DNA of 64,000 nt from Perkinsus olseni (GCA_013115135.1 JABANP010000085.1:1-64000); one strand, 5' to 3'. Shown: positions 1 to 10,374, numbered from the stretch's first letter. Numbers and translations are program-made. Notes: generated from the sequence alone by a model not told the origin.

Positions 1-1342
1 TATTCGATAGAGTGAACGACGCTGAACAAGAATATGTGCTCAATTCTATCTGTAGGCGTGCTAAAATCCAAAATTTGCCACTTCACCGTTTTTTCCACCT
101 TTTCTGTGCAATCGTGCGCTCACGGCACCAAGTTCAGAAACAATTTTGAGAACAGAGGACCCCTGTGTCAATGACACAGTGTCATAACCACCTCTGATGC
201 GAACGCGCAACGGGTTCCAACCGCCACGCTAGCGCGAACCTTGAACCACCCTCAACCTATACTACGCTGAAGACGCGAGCACATATTCCATTTCAACCCA
301 ACCCAACAAATGACTCAACCATCCATGGTGATCCCTCCAGAGGTTTCTGCTACGAGTGATAGCTACCACTTGGACAGACTCTATCGTGTATGTCGTTTAT
401 GCTTCTTCCGTGTGCCACTAGCCAAGAATAAAGCCCGTGCCAATCCGCCTACATCCTTGGTATGCACCCGCGCCCTCGAGTACTACCAGATCGACTTCAA
501 CCTCGAAGTAACCAACCTTCGCTTACCCAAGGTGCTCTGCCCAACGTGCCAGACTCGGCTGAGCGACTTCGTCACCCAGAAGGTGGACTACTCGACTTGG
601 ATTGAGCAAAAGCGATTCCTGGTCGATGCGATGCATACTAACGAAGATCACCTATCGACTCGTAGCTCCGAGTTCTGTTCTGACCAGCGTCGGTGCCTGG
701 TGTGTAAGTTGCATCTTCTCCCAAGAGCAATGCCTTGGAGCGAGCTCACTCGGTGCTGCCCAAGCCTGGCCGCCCTCTTGAGCAGTCACCGCCGAAGCTG
801 ATATGTTCGAAGTGTTTTACGCCTGCAGACCGGCATGAAGACCTTCTTTGCGAGCGAGTTAAGAAGCGCCCGCATTGTTCCGCGGAGGCCGGGGAAGGCT
901 TTGCAGAGCGTATTGACGCGAGGGGATACACCGATAAGTTTTTGGTGAGGCGCCTTGAATGACGAGTTTTCCCAGAGTTTGGCGAACAATGAGGGTTGTC
1001 TCACTGGGGAGTAGAACAGATTCTCATCACTATCTTGGCCTGTCCTCCTTTCCTTGTATCGCGGAGACAGGCAACCGACCAAGCAGCTGAGCGAGGAAGG
1101 AGCTCGTGACCTCTTGCGGCTGGGGCATCTCGGACTTGGGAAAAGCGGTGCTCGTAAAGCTCTGCAGTATCCTGAGGTGCGAGGGGTATCGCTTTTCCTC
1201 CCGGTGGCCTATCCAAAGCGTTGAATGAGAAGTGGGATGTCTTTGGGCCCCTCTTTGTATCCGAGAACTTCATGCTGCAAGCAGACTCGCAAGCGTCTCA
1301 GCCCCAACTCCCTTCGGGTTCTGCAACGATGTGAACGGTCTA

Positions 1343-2360
1343 CACGAGTGGCAATTGGGGCGCTCCGGTGGGATTTTTCCTATAGCTGATTGAAGTTGGC
1401 TATTCGATAGAGTGAACGACGCTGAACAAGAATATGTGCTCAATTCTATCTGTGGGCGTGCTAAAATCCAAAATTTGCCACTTCACCGTTTTTCCACCTT
1501 TTTTGTGCAATCGTGCGCACACGGCGCCAAGTTCAGAAACAATTTTGGGAACAGAGTACCCCTGTCAATGACACAGTGTCATAACCACCTCTGATGCGAA
1601 CGCGCAACGGGCTCCAACCGCCACGCTAGCGCGAACCTTGAACCACTCAACCTATACTTCGCTGAAGACGCGAGCACATATTCCATTTCAACCCAACCCA
1701 ACAAATGACTCAACCATCCATGGTGATCCCTCCAGAGGTTTCTGCTACGAGTGATAGCTACCACTTGGACAGACTCTATCGTGTATGTCGTTTATGCTTC
1801 TTCCGTGTGCCACTAGCCAAGAATAAAGCCCGTGCCAATCCGCCTACATCCTTGGTATGCACCCGCGCCCTCGAGTACTACCAGATCGACTTCAACCTCG
1901 AAGTAACCAACCTTCGCTTACCCAAGGTGCTCTTATAGACTGTATGGTTACCTACAACTGGAACCTGCAGTGGGATGAAGCCCAGCGGAGCATGGGCGGC
2001 ATGAAGTCTTGCGAAGCTGAGGGCTCTGATGAGATCTCTGATTACAGTAGCACAAGTGAGGAGCAAGGCTTAGACGGATTCGACAAGCCAGAGTAGCTCG
2101 TTTCACATCGTATTTTATCATACTTATCGTAGTTGTCGCGACTCTTTCAATTTTGATTGGTACTGCTTTAGTTATGGGCTGTAGTTCGACGATAAAACCT
2201 CGGCAGTACGCACGATTACACAAAAAAGGTGGAAAAACGGTGAAGTGGCAAATTTTGGATCTTAGCACGCCTACAGATAGAATTGAGCACTCTATCGAAT
2301 AGCCAACTTCAATCAGCTATAGGAAAAATCCCACCGGAGCGCCCCAATTTGCCACCCGTG
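1343..2360 (+). mobile_element. Internally deleted relative (copy B) inserted in copy A
   Basis: It begins CACGAGTGGCAATTGGGG at 1343 and ends with the inverse at 2360, flanked on both sides by TCTA (1339-1342 and 2361-2364). Joining the flanks with one TCTA restores an open transposase frame in copy A (FCNDVNGLLHTV across the junction), so the duplication is real. Inside, the first ~77 codons of the same transposase (1705-1938) are fused to its last ~50 codons (1935-2096, out of frame) at a 2-base overlap. The whole catalytic centre is missing. The right TIR lacks about 22 bases present in copy A. It is a classic non-autonomous deletion derivative. Confidence 0.9.
1705..2096 (+). pseudogene. 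Transposase N-terminus fused to C-terminal stub in copy B
   Basis: Residues from MTQPSMVIPP to LRLPKVL match the copy A transposase, then a stop follows two codons later because the joined C-terminal segment (LIDCMVTYNWNLQ...) is in another frame. The C-terminal segment continues to the shared stop at 2096. No catalytic region remains, so it cannot encode a transposase, although a ~77-residue zinc-finger-only peptide is still open. Confidence 0.8.
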
Positions 2361-2727
2361 TCTACTGCATACGGTGACAGGTGGTCAAGCTGATCGCATT
2401 ACGAGACTCAAACTACAGTTTGATGGAGGTCAGCAATTCCTCAAGCTGTCGGTCAACATCGTCTCGATGGATGATGGCTGTGCATACCATCCTAGTCCCA
2501 ACAGCGTTCTGAAGACGTTCGTCATCGGTCTGGGTCAGGCAGCAGAGACGCGTCATAACCTGGGCGTTCTCTTCGGACTGCAGCCCATCAAGTCGTTATT
2601 CGGCCTCGGTATGCCGAAGCAGATCGCCTGCGACCTGAAGGTTGCAGCACTGATAGTTGGAATACGGATGGCGTCCTGCAAGTACCCCTGCCCATTCTGT
2701 CTTTATGAGAAGGGAACACCATGCACT

Positions 2728-3665
2728 CAGGGTGGCTGAAATATTTCAGAGTGAAATATTCCAAGAAAGTTTCAGTTAAATATTTCAAATATTTCACCGG
2801 AAAAAATTTCAGTGAAATTTTTCACTTTTTACGAAATTTTAGCGATTTTGGCCTATTTCGGCCGTTTTTGGCCATTTCCCGTCAAGTTGCCGATACTCAA
2901 CACAAACAGTGCAGTAGATTTCTCAGTACACCTCATTCACAGATTGTAAACACGTGGATCCGAGTTCGGACTTCAAATTCCGAACGTCTAGGACGTTTCT
3001 TCGTCTTTGTCAGCAGCGCCTTCTTGCTCGAGGAGCCGGCCGGTGCTCCACCTGGGAGGGATTTTCGGTGACACATTTCTGAGGTGGACTACCTCAGAGA
3101 TGCGTCTCTGAAAATTTACTGAAAATTTTGAAAATTGTTAAAAAATATTCGAATTTTTTCAATTTTATTGGAAAAATGCTCCCTAGTACCACACGGACGC
3201 ATCATCACACGTTGCTGCATCATGCAGCAACGTCTTGTGCGTGTGTGGAGGTTCGGTCTATACTTGGTACCGGAGAACCCGGCCACCCCCAGCGACGATG
3301 ACGCTTACAGACCTAGGGGGGAACAACTACTGAGGAATACCAGACCGGAACTGCACCGCATCGGTGATAGCACAATTAGTGCAAAATGCACGTAGCACCC
3401 ATTATATGTGGCGCCGCCCCGCTGCTCTTCAAGAACAGCTATTCTACCTACTGCACAAGCTGGGAACGACTAGATAGTATCCAGTGGCTACCATCCACAA
3501 GCCTGAGAGCCCATATGAGTCGAAAGTGCTATGAAACCGGCTCAGAATCGCTTAAAATGGGTTTTGAAGAAAATTTTCAGAAAATTTCAGGAAATTTCAG
3601 AAAAATTCAGAAATATTTCACTTGAAATATTTCACGGTGCTGCGGGACTAATCTCAGCCACCCTG
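2728..3665. mobile_element. hAT-like non-autonomous element with 8-bp duplication
   Basis: The element starts CAGGGTGGCTGAAATATT and ends with the inverse CTCAGCCACCCTG. It is flanked by perfect 8-bp direct repeats CATGCACT at 2720-2727 and 3666-3673. An 8-bp duplication with CAGGG-type ends is typical of hAT transposons. The ends are AT-rich with repeated GAAATATTTCA units; the middle is ordinary GC content and has no recognisable transposase, so it is a non-autonomous passenger. It sits inside the copy A transposase, and its removal joins KGTPCT to GFPAEPRCWRDH in one open frame. Confidence 0.88.
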
Positions 3666-4800
3666 CATGCACTGGGTTTCCTGCTGAACCGCGATGTTGG
3701 CGGGATCATATCGAGGATCTCAGGGCCGGTGGTGATCGGAACAGCGTCGTCAGCGAGCCTGTGGTTGCTTGGGAGGAATCCCCCATGGAAATTTTGTCGC
3801 TCTCCCCACTACACTTGCTGCTGGGTATAACGAACAAGTTGTATGACGCTGCCCGACCTTCGGACAACGGGTATACACAAGGAAATCGAACGCTTGATAG
3901 CCGGCATCGCGAATCCCTCGTGGCCCGTGGTATCAGGCGTTCATCGTACTCGACGGTGCTCTCGAGGGTAATGGCTGCTCGCGTCTCCTGGACGCGGTTT
4001 ACGATGACGAAATCCCCTTTGCGGCAAGCGCTGAAGTCTATGTGACAGCTTTAAAAAGCTCTGAAGGTCGTAAAGGACATGTGCTTCGGTCTGACAAGGC
4101 AGGCTGGTTGGCGGGATTCTATCGTGGCCTTTCGAAGTGCCTGGTCAAACACGGGTCTGAGATGGACGCCTAAGGTACACATCCTTTGCGATCACGTGGT
4201 GGAATACCTTGAGAACTACGAGGCCGATGATGACGTGGGCTTAGGATTATCTTCAGAACAATCTGGAGAGTCTCTGCATGCCAGGCTTCAACGCGTTTGG
4301 AATCAGCTGTTCAAGATCAACGCGGATAACGAGCTTTTCAGTCAGCGACTTATAGACTGTATGGTTACCTACAACTGGAACCTGCAGTGGGATGAAGCCC
4401 AGCGGAGCATGGGCGGCATGAAGTCTTGCGAAGCTGAGGGCTCCGATGAGATCTCTGATTACAGTAGCACAAGTGAGGAGCAAGGCTTAGACGGATTCGA
4501 CAAGCCAGAGTAGCTCGTTTCACATCGTATTTATCATACTTATCGTAGTTGTCGCGACTCTTTCAATTTTGATTGGTATTGCTTTAGTTATGGGCTGTAG
4601 TTCGACGATAAAACCTCGGCAGTACGCACGATTGCACAAAAAAGGTGGAAAAACGGTGAAGTGGCAAATTTTGGATTTTAGCACGCCTACAGATAGAATT
4701 GAGCACATATTCTTGTTCAGCGTCGTTCACTCTATCGAATAGCCAACTTCAATCAGCTATAGGAAAAATCCCACCGGAGCGCCCCAATTTGCCACCAGTG

Positions 4801-5594
4801 CCTAGGCTCGTAGGCCTCTTATTGTGGCCCGCTTAGAGCACAGCCTGGTAGTGCGTAAGACATACTTATATTCTTTCAATGATGAATACACTTAGTTTGC
4901 CGCACAAACGATTACTAAATGCATGCCAGCAGAAGCGCACAACTACGCCACGCAGCACGAACTACACTCGTCGAAAAACTCAGTTTTGAACACCTCTCCT
5001 CACAACCCTATACCGCCGAGGAAACGGAGTCGTCTCAGCAGACATCACAAGAGCGCTTCCGGGCCAGTATTAGGTCAGCTTCCATAATATTGTTCGAGGG
5101 TGATTCACCTAGGGAGTGCTCAGCACAATGCAGACAGCGGCCATATCTGGCCTATGCCCAGCACAAAAGACAGAAGATCAGATTCTTGGCGATTGCGCTC
5201 AGAGAACAGCTCAAATTCTCGAACGACCTCAAGATGGAGCGCATACATGTGGGGTAAATGCTTTTCACCAACTGCAGGCAATGATAGTGATGCTTTGAAG
5301 TAGGAAGTTTCAACGCACACTTGCTGTCGAACACACGTATGCTTGTGCGTCCTGCGCTGCGTACGACTTATTCCCGTACTCCCTGTGTGCCTTCGCGCGC
5401 TGTGCGTCTGTTGGTCCCGACAATCGTGCGCATTCCTCATCAGGCTATGGAGCGTACGTTCGCCCGAGCCCTGAAACGAGATCAGCTTCCTCGTCTTGTT
5501 GGCCCAGTCTAAAATAACCACACTACTGAATTATAGTGCGACTGTCACTATTATATTGGTTTTATTTGTCAGCTTCCTCGTGAATCCTTCCCAT
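4801..5594 (+). other. Upstream region of the S1 gene
   Basis: No gene recognised. Bases 4919-4975 resemble 9037-9090 and 31850-31905, which also lie upstream of copies of the small secreted protein. Bases 5320-5545 are a diverged copy of the ~235-bp CACTATA-ended repeat seen at 12303-12537 and 22741-22975, including the end CCACACTACTGAATTATAGTG. The shared block may hold the promoter of the S family (inference). Confidence 0.5.
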
Positions 5595-5987
5595 ATGTGG
5601 ACCCTCGCTGTACTTTGCATCTCGCTAGTCTCAGCCTTCTCTCGTCCGGGTGGACAGTATTACAACCTCATTAACTATGACGATGAGTTGTGTGTTCAAA
5701 TCACATGGCCTTCTTCTGATTTGGACGAGCCGCGCCCAACTGTTACATGCAGTGGTTCAGATTTTTCCAGCGACGAGTACTCTGTGTTCGAGAGGAAACC
5801 AAACTTCTATGAAGCTTCATTAGGAGACGACAAGTTCCTAGCCGACCTCAACAAGAACTGCCAATGTTGCACTATGAAAGATGGCGACTTGTCCACATTT
5901 CTGTACAACAATAAGACCAACACCATGGTGACTTATTTCTCGGGACAAGCTGTAACTTTGGAGTCTGGCAACTGCGACAACGCTTGA
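5595..5987 (+). CDS. Small predicted secreted Cys-containing protein (S1)
   Basis: A 130-residue protein. The ATG at 5595 is chosen because it begins a typical signal peptide (MWTLAVLCISLVSAFS) with a likely cleavage just before RPGGQYYN. The frame is open further upstream, but that part is not conserved in the other copies. The mature protein is acidic, about 110 residues, with cysteines at CVQITWP, VTCSGSDF, NCQCCTMKDGD and SGNCDNA, which could form disulphides outside the cell. I do not recognise the family. Decayed copies lie at 9231-9465, 16772-17086 and 32501-32910, so this is the only intact member here. It lies 1 kb upstream of a UbiA gene on the same strand. Host interaction or surface roles are possible but unsupported. 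Confidence 0.75.
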   Translation: MWTLAVLCISLVSAFSRPGGQYYNLINYDDELCVQITWPSSDLDEPRPTVTCSGSDFSSDEYSVFERKPNFYEASLGDDKFLADLNKNCQCCTMKDGDLSTFLYNNKTNTMVTYFSGQAVTLESGNCDNA

Positions 5988-6553
5988 GGAGTGAGAAGTA
6001 GCAGGCGTGGCGATTTCGATGAAGCACGATGGTTTGCCGCAGGTTTTGGTCTTTCACAATACCAACCTGCATGGTAATTTTTCATAAGCTATTCTAGCTG
6101 ATAAATATGCGCTTATTGCTCACAAAAATCAATGATCTATTATTCAGGGGATTTCTGCTCAGCTGTTAGGGTCTCTGAGTGAGAGGACCCGTAGCGGACC
6201 CGCCGGGAGCTCTTGAATACTTTGACACTGAGCAGAGATCGTGTTGGGTTGCAAGTAAAGGTCAAGGCGTCGATGCATCCTCTTGACTGCGGTGATGTAA
6301 CGTCCATATCGCTGATTCTATCTTGCTCCGGTAACAAGCTACGCTGAAGCTAGCGAGTTAGCCTGAGGAAAGCTTCTCGACAATCTGTCTGATTGCACTG
6401 CATTTCAACGCTACAGAAAGTCTCCAACTGAGCACATCGGCAAGAGTCTAACTTAGCCGGAACCAGCGTTGGACTGTAAACTCACGCACACACGCCGAAG
6501 CTAAGCTAAATAGTTGATGATGCGAAGACAAAAAGTCAAAGGTTGGATTCTAG
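5988..6553 (+). other. Junction between S1 3' flank and UbiA-1 5' flank
   Basis: To about 6180 the sequence matches the 3' flank of the other S copies (compare 9466-9640 and 17090-17310), including the imperfect hairpin GGGTCTCTGAGTGAGAGGACCC. From about 6200 it matches the upstream region of the plus-strand UbiA copies (compare 13680-14040 and 23930-24275). In the other cassettes a GNAT gene and a minus-strand UbiA lie between these two parts, so a deletion of several kilobases probably happened here. Confidence 0.6.
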
Positions 6554-6808
6554 ATGGCAGAGTGCGGGTGTTGTGTTTTCAATCAGCCACCTACAGTGAC
6601 ACTAGATGATGGATCAGGCAGTTGGGATCGCTACACGATGAACGGGCCGGACGAAAACTCCTCGGGGATCTTTAAAGCGCGTGAAAAGACGTCTGTGGAG
6701 AACAAGAAAAGACCGGCGAGATTCATCCTCCCTCAGCTAATCTCAGGATTGAGCGCCGTTTTCAAGCAGACGCTCACCTGCCTGGGCCTGGCTGCAGCAC
6801 CCAGCTAG
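6554..6808 (+). CDS. Conserved small ORF upstream of UbiA-1
   Basis: An 84-residue open frame beginning MAECGCCVFNQPPTV, with the shared core DDGSG-WDRYT-NGPDENSS and the tail FILPQLISGL. Versions with the same frame precede three other UbiA copies (14045-14269, 21823-22128 minus, 24280-24588). Most differences are substitutions and the one length change in the core is a multiple of three, which suggests it is or was translated. It could be a 5' exon of the UbiA gene, an upstream ORF, or a separate peptide gene; no convincing splice path to UbiA was found. Function unknown. Confidence 0.45.
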   Translation: MAECGCCVFNQPPTVTLDDGSGSWDRYTMNGPDENSSGIFKAREKTSVENKKRPARFILPQLISGLSAVFKQTLTCLGLAAAPS

Positions 6809-6964
6809 CTCGCACGATCGCTAGCCTCCGTTGTCTCAACGGCTTGGACAACTCGTACTTGAAGCACACTCTGGCTGTAGTGTGGGTCAATAAACGAAGT
6901 GATTCCTCGGATGGTGTATGAGATCGTTTTGATATTTCGAATCAGGGTAAGTATTCCCCTTCCC

Positions 6965-7861
6965 ATGCTAGACCTCTCCCGCATCAACTTCTACTTAAAG
7001 CTATCACGGCCCATTATATGGATTATAATCCTGCCGTATTATCTCTTCCCTCTCGGCGGTCGATTGGATCTTCTAGCGACGTGGAGGTTTTGGCTCGGCC
7101 TCCTCTACTTCACCTTTCCGGTCAACATCATGATGTTTGGCATCAACGACATGGCCGATACCGACGTTGACAAGTACAACCCTCGGAAGGCGCACGACTA
7201 CTTCGGCAACCAGGCCTCAAAGTCTGACCTGTTTGGTCTATGGAAAGTGATATTGGTATCCAATATGATACCTCTGGGCATCATGTCAATCATCACTGCT
7301 GACTGGATATTTCACTCTGGTTATTTCATTGTGGCACTCAGTCTGAACATTCTGTACAATTTGAAGCCCTTCGCCTTCGCAAGGAAGGCTCCTTGGGATC
7401 TTCCCTTCACTCCAGTGGGTTTTCTTATTTTGGTTACACTCGCATGCCATCTCAATCAAGTGCCTCTGCCTAAGGCTGGTAAGTCCAAGCTGGCGAAATT
7501 GTCTTCACTATGCGTCACCCTGCCCGACTCGCTGTTCGATTTGTCATCTCCCTCAGGCCCCTGCTTATTTTATGCGTCATCAACTCTGACTAACCACATG
7601 GTAGCTGAGCTTCTTGACATTGACTGTGATGCTCTTGGCGGCAAGAGAACTACGGCGGTCGTCATCGGGAAGGCCTACACGTATGCCTTCATCGGAGCAC
7701 TGATACTCGTACAGCTCTTGGTGAGTGCGGACTGCTCTCTGGCGGCCCCTCCATCTTCGAAGTCCAGTTCGTTTTCTCTCAGATACTGACACCTCTATCT
7801 AATATACTTATAGCCATGTTACATTGCGGTGGTGATGCATCCATTCTGGTCTCGTATATAA
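6965..7861 (+). CDS. UbiA-superfamily prenyltransferase, copy 1
   Basis: Polytopic membrane enzyme that would move an isoprenoid chain onto an acceptor inside the membrane. Exon 1 (6965-7720) starts MLDLSRINFYLKLSRPIIW. It carries the first Asp-rich motif NDMADTDVDKYNPRK and the second motif DIDCDALGGKRTTAVVIG, which bind Mg-diphosphate in this superfamily, with several hydrophobic segments between. An intron follows (7721 GTGAGT to TATAG 7813). Exon 2 reads PCYIAVVMHPFWSRI and stops at 7861. A second frame in exon 2 stays open to 7998 and ends KFSFVVYAFAKGILA, matching C-termini of other copies, so the true 3' end may differ. An alternative start is ATG 6911. About 267 residues. The acceptor substrate cannot be told from sequence. 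Confidence 0.75.
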
Positions 7862-9000
7862 GCCAAAGCTTTTTCAGAGGCCAAGCGGCGTGTCAATCAT
7901 GGGAAGGGTCCCGCTCTTTCTTACTATCAATGTATGCTAGATATACAGCCAAGTTCTCTTTCGTTGTCTACGCATTCGCCAAAGGTATCCTGGCGTAGCT
8001 CCGTCACCACTTTGGATCCGCTCTGTTATCCGCATTGCGGATTCCATTGACTCTAGCGGTTGAATCCCGACGAGTTGTTGTGTCGTAGAAGTAAGCGTCG
8101 TGCCCTAAACACTTCGGTCACTGTTGTGTTGCAATATCTGGGTTGCTTGTATTCCGAGGAGATTTCCACCAGAATTTGAAGACTAACTTCTGTGTGTCTC
8201 ACACGGTGGATCCTCTACACAGTGGAATCATGGACGATGAGCGTCGGTGAGCTTATTAGTTAGCCCTTTTCTATGACCATTCCGGATCATCACGGTTTTC
8301 TCAGCTGAGATCGGAAAACGAGGGATTGGGTGCGCGATCTCGCACTGTGAAGTGGTACCGCTTCGTCGACAGTTTCTTCCCAAGATTTAACCATCTGAAA
8401 TTCAACTGCCTCAAAGGCTGAAAATACCACAGCCCGTCGGATGTGTAAGCGGATCCTGCGAGGAGGAAGCGAAGCCTCTCTGTTCGTACCCCTGAGGAAG
8501 GTTTCTTGACGGGGCATCTTATTGCACTGCATATCAAGCTACAGTGATTCCCCAACTGAGCACATCGGCAAGTGTCTAAGCCGGAACCGGCGTTGGACTA
8601 TTAACTCACACGCGCCTATGGCCTAGTTGATCATTGCCCGAATCTGCTCTGTACAGGTTGTGATGGACCCCGTGCGTTGGCTAGCAACTCTTGGCACACC
8701 TGCTACTCCCGCACAGTTCTCGCTAGTTCTTAATTCGTTTGTTGCTTCTCCGTTGTTGCTCATAGTCAACGCAAGGCGAGAAAGATGGTAAAGCCTTCTA
8801 CTTTCTGCTTCTAAGCTTAGTCTCTCGAGGGGAATGAGCTATGCACGCATGCACAAGACGATCGGCGCATAATGAGTAACATCGTTTGAGGCTGTGCCTC
8901 ACAGAACCCTAGGCAAACGAAGTAACGAGGCTTCAAAGGCCTCTTGTAAGAAGTCCGTACACCACAGGCTGCTAGTACCTGGTATGTACGCTTCAAGTAC
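7862..9000. other. 3' flank of UbiA-1 and degenerate duplicated sequence
   Basis: Bases 7862-8260 match the region after UbiA-2 (15323-15720). Bases 8440-8640 are a diverged partial copy of the UbiA upstream region (compare 6380-6510). Bases 8640-9000 show nothing recognisable. Confidence 0.5.
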
Positions 9001-9230
9001 TAGGTATTACCTACATCTTAGAAGATTCTTATCTGCATGCCAGCACTAGCGCCCAACTACGACATGGAGCACGAACCACACTCGTGCACTATAGTGACAA
9101 CTCACGCTACGTATTGAAGCCGTTCGTTTTCAACGTTCTTCCTGAGCTCCTCTCGCGTCTGATTTTACAATTCTGCGAATGCCATTACTATAACGGCTTT
9201 ACTGGTTAGCTCTGTCTCGCCCGTTCTCAC

Positions 9231-9465
9231 ATGCTGGCCCTCATTGTTCTTTGCTTCAGGAAACGACGAGTTCCTAGCCGACCTCAACGAGAACTGCCAA
9301 TGTTGCACTATGAAAGATGGCGACCTCTCCACACTTCTGTACAACAATAAGACCAACACCATGGTGACTTACTTTTCGGGACAAGCTGTAACTTTGGAGT
9401 CTGGCAACTGCGATAACGCTTCAGCAGTGAGAAGTGGCAGGCGTGGCGATTTCGATGAAGCATGA
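9231..9465 (+). pseudogene. Truncated copy of the small secreted protein (S2)
   Basis: The signal-peptide start MLALIVLC remains at 9231, but about 190 bases of the middle are deleted. The C-terminal half (NDEFLADLNENCQCCTMKDGD to SGNCDNA) continues in another frame. The usual stop after SGNCDNA is lost, adding SAVRSGRRGDFDEA. Not expected to make the normal protein. Confidence 0.75.
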
Positions 9466-10374
9466 TGGTTTGACACAGGTTTTGGTCTATCTACAATACC
9501 AACCTGCATGGTGATTTTTCATAAGTTTTTTCTAGTTGATAAATATGAGCCTACATGTATTGCTCGCAAGAATCAATAATCTATTATTCAGGGTATTTCT
9601 ACTCAGCCATGAGGGTCTCTGAGTGAGAGGACCCGTGGCTGATATCTTGTAGTCCTCAAGTCTGGAGTGGCGATACCATTGATGGTTTCTCGCCGCGTGA
9701 AGATGTAGAGTCTATTTGGTCTGCGGTTGTGTATGAACGTTTATCTGCATAATCGACGCGATGAGCCCAGATTATTGGTCAATCCTTTGGCATCTTGTGT
9801 TAGAGTCGAAGTTAAGAATGCTAAGGAGATGGCCTGCCTGGTGCAGTTGAGTTGGTGGCCTCCCAAGCAACTTGAAGGCCAGACTCTCACCTTTCCATTG
9901 TCTACGATAGACAGCCTATCCCGGCGCGTCTACTAGTGATTAATATCTCAAGCTCATCATCTACTGTCGGAACGCAACATGAGATTGAGTGGGCGAGTAT
10001 AGCTAACGAAGACTAATGAATGCTATAACGGACTATCACCCTCTATCTTCACGATCTTTTCTGCAGATCGACTGAATGCGTTGGTGATGAAAAAAGAATC
10101 TACCTAGTGGATGACTATTCGACACCGGTCTAGCCTTGTACCCGCTATCACCGAGTACGAGACGGGACCAAAACATTTAAGAAGAAAATTTCTAGCATGG
10201 CAATGCCTCCGTTTAGAAGGCATGGCATGATCATGATTAGTATGAGCCGTCGTCGTACGACTGCCAGAGTCACTGAGATCGACAGAATCAGCGAAAGAGG
10301 TTGAGAGGAGGAGAAGTAGCGGGCTCACTTGTACAGCCGAAGGACTGTCTGCTCTTGAGCGAAAGACTGCTACA
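9466..10374. other. Conserved spacer between S and G genes
   Basis: Present in three copies (also 17087-18071 and 32911-33894). It contains the imperfect hairpin near 9625 and minus-strand open stretches with a possible intron start (GTGAGAGTCTGG, complement of 9880-9891) in all copies. I could not assign a protein. Near 10200-10220 an imperfect hairpin CATGGCAATGCCTCCGTTTA-GAAGGCATGGCATG could act in 3'-end formation between the convergent genes (inference). Confidence 0.4.

Larger units (their letters stand above)
310..4513 (+). pseudogene. Broken transposase of copy A
   Basis: The coding pieces read in order once two inserted elements are skipped. The N-terminal part (310-801, starting MTQPSMVIPP) has paired cysteines CRLCFF and LCPTCQTR, likely a zinc-binding DNA-recognition domain. 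Middle pieces follow at 735-962 and 1081-1342 (contains LSEEGARDLLRLG), then 2374-2727 (contains KYPCPFCLYEKG), 3674-4045 (contains LHLLLGITNKLYD) and the C-terminal part 4079-4513 (contains TPKVHILCDHV and SEQSGESLHARL). The last motif resembles the C-terminal part of cut-and-paste transposases found in protists and animals, from memory of such families and not from a search. Frame changes near 800, 1240 and 4045 plus both insertions make it non-functional. Superfamily not assigned. Confidence 0.75.
1..4800 (+). mobile_element. Large TIR DNA transposon (copy A), 5' end cut by window
   Basis: The first ~117 bases are repeated in inverted orientation near 4627-4740. The right end continues to 4800 and closes with GCGCCCCAATTTGCCACCAGTG, the inverse of a CACTGGTGGCAAATTGGGG-type terminus. 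Terminal inverted repeats are therefore about 170 bp, of which the outer ~55 bp on the left lie outside the window. Between them is a broken plus-strand transposase. Two other elements (1343-2360 and 2728-3665) are inserted in it. The related copy at 1343-2360 has a clear 4-bp target duplication, so this family probably makes 4-bp duplications. Superfamily is not certain: CACTG ends recall CACTA elements, but a 4-bp duplication fits Sola- or Academ-like groups better. Confidence 0.85.

Noticed and set aside
746..1273. Minus-strand frames across the transposase
   Set aside because: Shadows of the transposase coding strand; no recognisable protein.
6950..6975. Possible 25-base intron (GTAAGT ... 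GCTAG) just before the UbiA coding start in copies 1 and 2
   Set aside because: Too short, and the donor is absent in copies 4 and 5, where the sequence reads GTTGAG. More likely chance in the leader.
6965..7861. Naming UbiA copies as COX10, chlorophyll synthase or homogentisate prenyltransferase
   Set aside because: Only superfamily motifs are visible; no subfamily signature could be assigned from sequence alone.
7849..7875. Possible 24-29 base intron in UbiA exon 2 that would join the two frames
   Set aside because: Implausibly short, and the joined frame leads to a stop or to unrelated sequence.
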